The notes below the pieces were generated by a model. It was given only the letters and a program-made list of their open reading frames with translations. It made no database searches and was not told where the DNA came from. Positions 57,786 through 64,000 of a stretch of 64,000 bases of DNA are shown one piece after another; the stretch's first letter is position 1, and each line of letters starts with the position of its first letter. The stretch is taken from assembly GCF_910592395.1 (NCBI RefSeq), contig NC_088323.1, forward strand, positions 15,855,501-15,919,500, read 5' to 3'. The position numbers were made by a program, and so were the translations under genes. The stretch comes from Lineus longissimus (lineage: Eukaryota; Nemertea; Pilidiophora; Heteronemertea; Lineidae).

Positions 57786-57868
57786 TAAGAAAGCCCTCCT
57801 AGCTCAGACGGTTATAGCGTTCGTATTCTGAGCCTGAGTTCCCCGGGTTCGAATCCCTGGAGAAGATT
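57786..57868 (+). pseudogene. tRNA-like head of the right-hand SINE
   Basis: CTAGCTCAGACGG (A box), GGGTTCGAATCCCTGG (B box and T arm) and a T run (ATTTTGATTTTTTTC) just downstream. Acceptor strands do not pair and no clean anticodon stem forms, so it is not a tRNA gene. Confidence 0.65.
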
Positions 57869-58073
57869 TTGATTTTTTTCTCTTCCATAATTCTCCGAGA
57901 CTGTCCGCATCGTCCACGGCTTGCTTGTTTGTGAAATCAAGCGCATCTAAGCATTGAAGGTCTATCATGTTTCAGGCCGTATTCAGAAGGACCTTTCTTT
58001 CGATCGTTTGAATTTCTTACTATTGCCGCATGGGACGCTCTGGTTTTATGCATGCAGTTCAGCTTTAATGTTT

Positions 58074-58225
58074 ATTTGGTTGGGCCTATCGACTTCTATG
58101 AAAGCCGTTTCCTCGATGATTTGCCCCGATAACCCTCCGATAAGACAGTAGAACAATAAGAATTTAGGCCCAGGTGCGAGCGGGTTTAAGACATTAGACT
58201 GTGCATTTGGGGCTAGGCCCGGTGC
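58074..58225 (+). mobile_element. MITE family A copy, truncated monomer
   Basis: GGGCCTATCGACTTCTATGA, GATAAGACAGTAGAACAATA and GTGCGAGCGGGTTTAAGACA, ending GGGGCTAGGCCCGGTGCG. It directly abuts the right-hand SINE arm. Confidence 0.75.
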
Positions 58226-58529
58226 GTTTAAGCCTTTGTATGAATGATGCACACTCCTGTACATGATTTACGTACAGGTATGGGACATGATAAGAATGGA
58301 ATTTCATTTATCATCTGATGAAATTCAACCGCCTTTCAACTGTTCACAACCACTCTTTATTTATTTGCCATAAATTTGCATTCATTATAACAATTTCTTA
58401 GTTCTGAGCACCTGTATACGGATCGTAATGGGAGGTAGAAATATATGTCTATTCATCTTCGCAGAAGTAGTTTTTTTGGTATAATGTTAGAAAAAAAGTG
58501 CTACTAGTATTTGGTTCGTCAACTGGTCG

Positions 58530-58668
58530 AGTTCCGGTGAGAGTCTTCGGGTTGCTCCTAACCGCTGATTGATTTCGGTGGAGACCGGTGTAATAATCGC
58601 AAAGCGCTTTAAGCAGGGAAACCTGGAAAAGTGGTGTATGAGCACTCAATATCATTATCATTATTCAA
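58530..58668 (+). repeat. SINE/LINE 3' end with (ATT/ATC)n tail
   Basis: GGTGAGAGTCTTCGGGTTGC, AAAGCGCTTTAAGCAGGGAA, CCTGGAAAAGTGGTGTATGA, then ATATCATTATCATTATTC. A GCGCTTTGAGCAG..TGGAAAAG core before a trinucleotide tail is a common 3' end of animal SINEs. The 5' part is not identified. Confidence 0.5.
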
Positions 58669-59282
58669 ATCTTTGTGAGAAAAAAATTATCGGTGTAATA
58701 AGCTTTCTCTGACAAGAGATCTTCTTCTTGAAGGAAATCTTGCAAATATCTGCAAAGGATTTTTTATGAAATATAACGGTTGGTATTCGCCCGGGATATT
58801 ATCTACTTAGTACGAGTCGGTCACGGGTTGGTTTCCTTCCTCTGTGTAGCGAGTAGGGAGTAATGATCAAGCTATTAATAATGTTGTGAAAGAAAGCGTT
58901 TTCTTTATCCTGCGCAACTCTATTATCTCGCGGTAATGATGTATGGAAGGGATGGTATTTTACGGGAGTGTGGGCCATGTATTTTTACTGTAACATCTGA
59001 TTACACGGAAAATTACTCTTAAAACAGGCGCGCGGTATCTGTTGCAGGGCCTGCTATATCCCGAAGCACTGCATTAGCCTTGGTTCGTATCTCCTGTGAT
59101 TTATACCCCCATTCCTGTTGAAAGAATTCCCAGGCTGCTCGGTCATGGTTAATGTTTTTCATGTTAAAGAATGCAGCCATTTGCCATGATGTTTTACATT
59201 GCTTACCTATACGAATAACTCGTAATGTGCTAGGCCTCGGGAGAAACTAACATTAGCAGGTTTCGCTAGCGTTACAATAGAC
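58669..59282. other. Unassigned non-coding stretch
   Basis: No gene or repeat recognised. Confidence 0.4.
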
Positions 59283-59502
59283 AGGTTTTGCAACCCCTAC
59301 GAACGACGAACGACGGAGGTCGGTCGTATCATCATGTGCTAATCCATGTAGCCATGTGCTAATCCATTCACACGACACTCGTAAATCATCTTCTGCATTA
59401 ATTTGTACAAGGAATTGGGGAAACTTTCCAAAAAGATCGTCAATGTGGTACATTTATATCGTACTTCGTTGTTCGTAACTCTTCGTAAGGGTTGCCAAAC
59501 CT
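59283..59502. mobile_element. MITE with AGGTTTTGCAACCC ends
   Basis: The left end AGGTTTTGCAACCCCTACGA + ACGACGAA and right end, inverse of AGGTTTGGCAACCCTTACGA, form ~28-bp inverted repeats. It is about 220 bp with no coding capacity. A diverged relative is at 25565-25775 and a possible lone end near 45348. Confidence 0.7.
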
Positions 59503-60840
59503 CCTAACAAGCTACGAACGACGAAGTACGAAGTTTGTAAAAGCATTTTATCGACGTTTTGTTTTTGAAAATTTCTCCGATTCCTCCTGGAACTAACGAA
59601 TTAGCGCAGGATTATGACGACACGTTATATCTCTATTATGACGACACGTTTTATGCTGTTTGTAGTGTGTCGTTCGTACGCGACTCTCTCACCAGCCCGC
59701 CTCTCCGAGGGCTATGCCTACCTCTCCGATACGACCTATAGCTCACCGAATGAATCAAGCCTTAACTCTAAACTTGACCATTTTTATGTAGTCTTCAGTT
59801 TGTCCAAGTTGCAGTTTCTTGACGCGGTGAGGAGTTACAGGAAACCCAATGAGAATGCGCAACTTGTGGGTTTTCAAAGTGATGTTGTATCTCAGGCTTC
59901 AGCGCTTGAACAAACAACGTTGGCTTACGGGAGAAAGTTTAGTATACATTCCAACGATTCATAACAAACTTCCTTGAATTCATCTCAGCTCACGTCATAT
60001 CACTGTGATACGTGCTTTAAAACACTACTCAAAACTTCTTATTGGTCATGTGACTCGCGACATCCGATGCCAAATAACCTCTAGAAAAGAGCTGATAAAA
60101 AAACTCTGCCAGCTCGGATGAGGAAATTTGTAAGATGAATTTCATACCTCTCTTGGCAGTATTTTCAATTCTTCTTATAATATCGTGTCAGACTTAATCA
60201 GCGAGAGACGGAATGCCACCGGATATTTTGAATAATCTGATTAGGTTTTCATTCAAGTTGAAATTCTAATCTTCACAGCCAATAGCATGTCGGATTCGCA
60301 TCATGATCGTGTTTCTTAGAAATCATGCGACTGGTGTTCTTAAAGGACCAACGGAGTTATTAAAGCGATTTTCCCCGGAGCAATCCTTTAATCCTAAATT
60401 TCCGCACCTCAGTATCGACGCCGTTTTCAAAGATCTGAGATCGAGTCTATATGAAACTGGAAATAACTCGAACAAATATAGTTTACATATGAGGCAAAAG
60501 AAACGGAATATTGAAGAAAAAATCCGACTATGCCTTTAAAGATTTTTTTCTCCCTTTTTATTAAATGCATTTGTTGATATTGTAATACGAGAAATGCAAC
60601 TGTAAAAATGCCAAAGGGCTAGTGGGATTTGTGTTGTGCAAGTAGATATCTTGATTAACTTTATAAGCTCACTGATATCAAAGTGAAGTGACGGGCATAA
60701 CTGTACATAGCATATCTGTTGAGTTACAGGTTTTTGTTAGGAATTATGATTTTGTAATTGGATGGGGTGACAAATTTGAACGTAGTAAGTAATTGATAAT
60801 TGTAAAAGGTGTGTGATAAAAAAACAATAGATTTGTCGTC
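59503..60840. other. Unassigned non-coding stretch
   Basis: A 116-codon plus-strand frame (59614-59964) has no known motif and follows a short tandem CATTATGACGACACGTT-type duplication. No gene called. Confidence 0.4.
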
Positions 60841-60847
60841 TCATACT

Positions 60848-60895
60848 ACAGTAGAACCCCGGTAACACGACCACTCATGGGACCGAGGTTGAATG
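60848..60895. repeat. pogo/Tigger-like terminus
   Basis: CTACAGTAGAACCCCGGTAA + CACGACCACTC is typical wording for the end of a pogo/Tigger-type DNA transposon (from memory). No partner end was found. Confidence 0.4.
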
Positions 60896-60907
60896 GTAGA
60901 TTTTTTA

Positions 60908-61021
60908 CCTGTTTGGCAAGCCCGGCTGGCCGAACAGGGTGGCTTTTTAGTGCTGTTTGGCAAGCGGCTCTCCAAACAGGACAAACAAAGATGCCTGTTC
61001 GGCGAGCGGCTTGCCAAATAG
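60908..61021. repeat. Three tandem short hairpins
   Basis: CCTGTTTGGC..GCCGAACAGG, CTGTTTGG..CCAAACAGG and CCTGTTCGGC..GCCAAATAG stand one after another, each with a ~10-12-nt loop rich in AAGCGGCT. They are variants of one imperfect palindrome repeated about every 43 bp. Confidence 0.7.
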
Positions 61022-61562
61022 ACCCGGCCTAATGTATGATGTGCATCATTATCATCAAGCCCCTTAACGTAATGGCCGTGGGGGCAGCACAGCAGTGTCC
61101 AAAATTTATTATAATGTACACTAATGGCCAAATTTAGCACCCTACAGACAAATCGAATAGCAATAATTCGATAACACCAAAAGTGAGTTGCTGGTAAATG
61201 GTGAATTAAACGTCTAGTTCATTCTTAATTGAATAGATAATGATTGATTACGTCATAAGATGTCTTCGAACTGGTCCATTCGCCAGACGTTTAATAAATT
61301 TTCTATTTCCTTGAGATCCATACACTTAATCATTAGCGAATGGAAGATTAAATCAAATTGAGCCAGACGTTCTACTGATACAGAGAGACTGTAAACTAAA
61401 GTGTCTGCATTCATTTTAAGTTTTGTGTGCGTTTCGGGCGCGGGTGTGTAAATCACCTGTTGGATTACTACGATGTAATCGACTGCTGCTTGGACTAACA
61501 CGCAGACGCTTGTCACTGATTACTGGGGAAAAAACCCGCCAAACACTCCACGAGAAAAATGG
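61022..61562. other. Unassigned non-coding stretch
   Basis: No gene or repeat recognised. An 87-codon minus-strand frame has no known motif. Confidence 0.4.
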
Positions 61563-62130
61563 TATTCCGTTAGTTTGCCCCATACCTCGCTGATAAAAGA
61601 ATTCAGGCCTAGCCCCATATACGGTTTATTGTCTTTAAACAAAGCCCGCTCGCACTCAGGCCTAAAATCCCATCGTAGCTAAAAGAATTCAGGCCTAGCC
61701 TAATACACGGTCTATTGTCTTTAAACAAAGCCCGCTCGCACTCAGGCCTAAAATCCCATCGCAGCTAGAATAATTCAGGCCTAGTCCAATACACGGTCTA
61801 TTGTCTTTAAACAAAGCCCGCTCGCACTCAGGCCTAAAATCCCATCGCAGCTAAAAGAATACAGGCCGAGCCCAATACACGGACTATTGTCTTTAAACAA
61901 AGCCCGCTCGCACCTAGGCCTAAAATCCCATCGCAGCTAAAAGAATTCAGGCCTAGCGCAATACACGATCTGTTGTCTTTAAACAAAGCGCACTCGCTTA
62001 TAGGCCTAAATTCCCATTGTTCTGCTGTTTCATTAAAGGGTTATGAAGGCAAATCTTGATAACATCGTCCCTCAGGAAACAGCTTCCATTAGGGTCGATA
62101 GGCCTAATAATGGGACTAATCAAATGGAAC
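61563..62130 (-). mobile_element. MITE family A copy, five monomers
   Basis: GTTAGTTTGCCCCATACCTC (family 3' end inverted), then five monomers with CTTTAAACAAAGCCCGCTCG (the last reads AAAGCGCACTCGC), then ATTCCCATTGTTCTGCTGTT and the subterminal region AACATCGTCCCTCAGGAAAC..GGGTCGATAGGCC. The individual monomers are very similar to each other. Confidence 0.85.
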
Positions 62131-62275
62131 TTGTACAAGGATCCACAAGGTTCGTGTATGATTCTTAGTTAAGATTTTACCTATAGTTAAAAATCTTGGC
62201 GGCTTCAATGCGCTTTGGCCAGAGCGACTTCGTTAATGTGTATTAAGGAACCGTATTTGTTAAAGCGGTTTGAAA

Positions 62276-62446
62276 ACGGTGTGACGGGGATAGTAGTCCT
62301 AGGGCTGATAGTCCGTGTAACAATAGCCCGCATTGCTAAATGTTTTGGTTAGGGTTAGCGGTACAATAGATCATGCTGCTTAATTGGTCAAATACAATGC
62401 TACCGGACTATGACTCAAGGGGGACTATATCCACTGTCACAACGGT
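62276..62446. mobile_element. MITE family B copy 4
   Basis: Ends ACGGTGTGACGGGGATAGTA and ATATCCACTGTCACAACGGT. The interior is nearly identical to the other three copies. It has the best-matching terminal repeat core (GTGTGAC / GTCAC). Confidence 0.8.
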
Positions 62447-62485
62447 ACAAGCCGACTTGAGTGTGACACCCCAATGCCTATTAAA

Positions 62486-62516
62486 GTTTTAATGCGCAGT
62501 CAATACGCATTAAAAC
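62486..62516. repeat. Perfect 11-bp stem-loop
   Basis: GTTTTAATGCG and CGCATTAAAAC with a nine-base loop, flanked by AGTGTGAC on both outer sides (GTGTGACACC and CAGTGTGACG). It may be a tiny remnant element. Confidence 0.6.
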
Positions 62517-62558
62517 GCCAGTGTGACGACAACATTGTCATGGTTTTCGATCTTGGGT

Positions 62559-63012
62559 GATATGAGACAAGACCACTAATGAATATTCATAGGTTGGAGG
62601 GTCGAGGCCTATCAATTAGACGAGTGCATGTTTTTAACTCTCAAGTACATATTTGGAGAGATATTGAAAAAATATTTGTTGTGGCAAGTCTGCAGATATA
62701 AAGAAATTATTTGATGAAAAAATTAATTTCGAATTTTGCTAATTGGGTAATAGGGGGCGTGTTTTGAGTTTTTTCTGCCAGTTGGCTGAAAAGAGTGGAA
62801 ATATCAAAGTCTGTCTAATTTGTCGATTATCAAAACATTTCCGTGGTCAACTACCAGTTTATTTTTCACCATTTACTTGCCTGACTGTCCGGAATAACAT
62901 AATCTAAATTTCAGATTCACAACCCCACGCAGTATTTGATGCGTCGCGGTCAAACATTGACAATTTAACTGCTAAAAGGCTTAAAAAATCAATTGTGGTC
63001 TTGTCTCTTATC
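62559..63012. mobile_element. ~454-bp element with 18-bp ends
   Basis: GATATGAGACAAGACCAC (62559-62576) and GTGGTCTTGTCTCTTATC (62995-63012) are inverted repeats with one mismatch. The interior has no long frame. Only one copy is seen, so it is a candidate rather than a proven transposon. Confidence 0.5.
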
Positions 63013-64000
63013 TGAAACTAAAAGGCGCATATCCAAATGAAAAACTGGTTATAGTAAGCCTATATGCAAGTTCCAAGTGGAAACATTTATTTTGAAAACT
63101 ATAAAGTGCGTGTTCACATCAAAAAGTTGGAAGTTGGAAGTAAAAGGATTTTATTATGAAAACTGTGCATGTTCGATCATCAAGACAGCATAAAAATGGA
63201 AGTTCGGGAGTTTAAAGAATGCGACTTGAAAAGATGTTCTCATCTTCTTAATGGTTTCGTGACAGATTTGATCTATGGCGTGGGGTTTTGAACATCTGGT
63301 TACAGCTGCTTGATTCGATTTCTAGTAGCGTGCCAAGTGACAGAAGGCTTATTATATCCTGAAACATTACGCTTCTGAAAGGCTCTTGGCCGTGAGAATG
63401 TGACAAGAATTCGGTGCAGTTGCGGCTCTGTTGGAATGGAGCTGTGTAACAACGATTTCGCGCTTTTTTCAATGAGGATATTCGGGCCTTAAGATCTAGT
63501 CATCAACATAAACTTTATCTTTCTTTTAGCTTTCCAACTAATTGTATTACCCACTTACCAATCACGACAAATCAGCATCACGCCATCCATTTAACATTTT
63601 TCACAAATCTAAAACTATTAGCAAAATTGCGTCATCACAGTTGGTTTAAGCCCCATGTCACGCAGAGAACTACTTTTCGTGACTTGCGCCAGCATTTCGG
63701 GCTATTAGATGTTCCTTTACAAGATTGGTTGTAAGAAATTTAGAATTAGTAGCGAAAATCGGTGACTTTAGCCTTTTTATTGAGGAGTCACTAAGTGTGA
63801 TTACTTTAGGCTGTAAACATTGTGTACAAAGCTGGTAAAATAACGAAATTGAGGAATCTTACAATCAGTGAGCAGGCTAAATTCAGTTGGGTTTTTTTTG
63901 GAGTTGATCACCATAGTGCGATTGGTATTGGCCGCTTATCATGTCATCTTGTGCAGTAGAAAGTAGAGTTGTGGGGCTTTTGAAAAATCTTTTCGGGTTT
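63013..64000. other. Unassigned non-coding stretch at window end
   Basis: No gene or clear repeat seen. Short frames only. Confidence 0.4.

Larger units (their letters stand above)
57240..58062. mobile_element. Head-to-head pair of related tRNA-SINEs
   Basis: The two ends (CTGAACTGCATGC and GCATGCAGTTCAG) open an inverted repeat of about 200 bp per arm at roughly 85% identity (shared text: TTTGAATTTCTTACTATTGC, GGTCTATCATGTTTCAG, GTCCGCATCGTC, GGCTTGCT). At the inner end of each arm sits a tRNA-like head with a B box: the left on the minus strand (TTCGAATCCC near 57445) and the right on the plus strand (GGGTTCGAATCCC near 57846). This is two SINEs, inserted or duplicated head to head, with ~260 bp between the heads. 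Confidence 0.7.

Noticed and set aside
59614-59964. 116-codon frame as a gene
   Set aside because: It begins in a short tandem duplication next to a MITE and has no motif.

Overview
The window looks like intergenic or intronic DNA of an animal genome, probably a marine invertebrate. It is AT-leaning and crowded with short non-autonomous DNA transposons, tRNA-derived SINEs, a truncated LINE end, minisatellites and old, diverged tandem duplications. There are no operons, Shine-Dalgarno-led genes or rRNA genes. I found no intact protein-coding gene that I recognise. The longest non-repetitive open frame is 192 codons, about what chance gives in six frames of 64 kb. The species cannot be fixed from this sequence. 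The only protein-level homology I am confident of is the C-terminal tail of a non-LTR retrotransposon at 37.7-37.9 kb. A cluster of membrane-protein-like open frames on the minus strand at 20.5-21.9 kb is a weak candidate for a broken gene.

Layout. 0-5 kb: an edge microsatellite, a 484-bp foldback element (573-1056) and old duplicated blocks (2.0-4.8 kb). 5.8-8.2 kb: expanded copies of the dominant MITE (called family A here) and a second MITE. 8.9-11.3 kb: a decayed tandem array split by a 1.5-kb foldback element whose arms are arrays of 21-bp hairpins. 12.4-16.9 kb: tRNA-like sequences, a SINE with a triplicated tRNA-like head, a 130-bp tandem duplication and a hairpin MITE. 17.7-18.5 kb: a higher-order minisatellite. 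19-24.3 kb: MITEs, a SINE nested in a family A copy, a tRNA-like hairpin and candidate exon remnants. 26.1-26.65 kb: a 57-bp minisatellite. 28-34.8 kb: hairpins, a MITE dimer and SINEs. 36.3-37.4 kb: 25 copies of a 44-bp unit. 37.5-50.6 kb: family A copies, the LINE tail, a pogo-like array and a 15/16-bp minisatellite. 50.7-64 kb: a near-perfect 100-bp-arm hairpin, a MITE that is the inverted twin of one at 22 kb, a head-to-head SINE pair and more MITEs.

The most interesting structure is a pair of foldback elements (573-1056 and 9739-11232). They are unrelated in internal sequence, yet both begin with TACGG, both are flanked by a 6-bp target duplication (GAGATC and GATGGT), and both have arms built from repeated short palindromes. 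They look like two non-autonomous members of one cut-and-paste transposon group that expands palindromic satellites inside its arms. Family A shows a related behaviour: about 19 loci carry one to six copies of the same internal ~86-bp monomer between otherwise fixed ends. Most identifications rest on terminal inverted repeats, target duplications and copy-to-copy comparison within the window. Superfamily names are inference.
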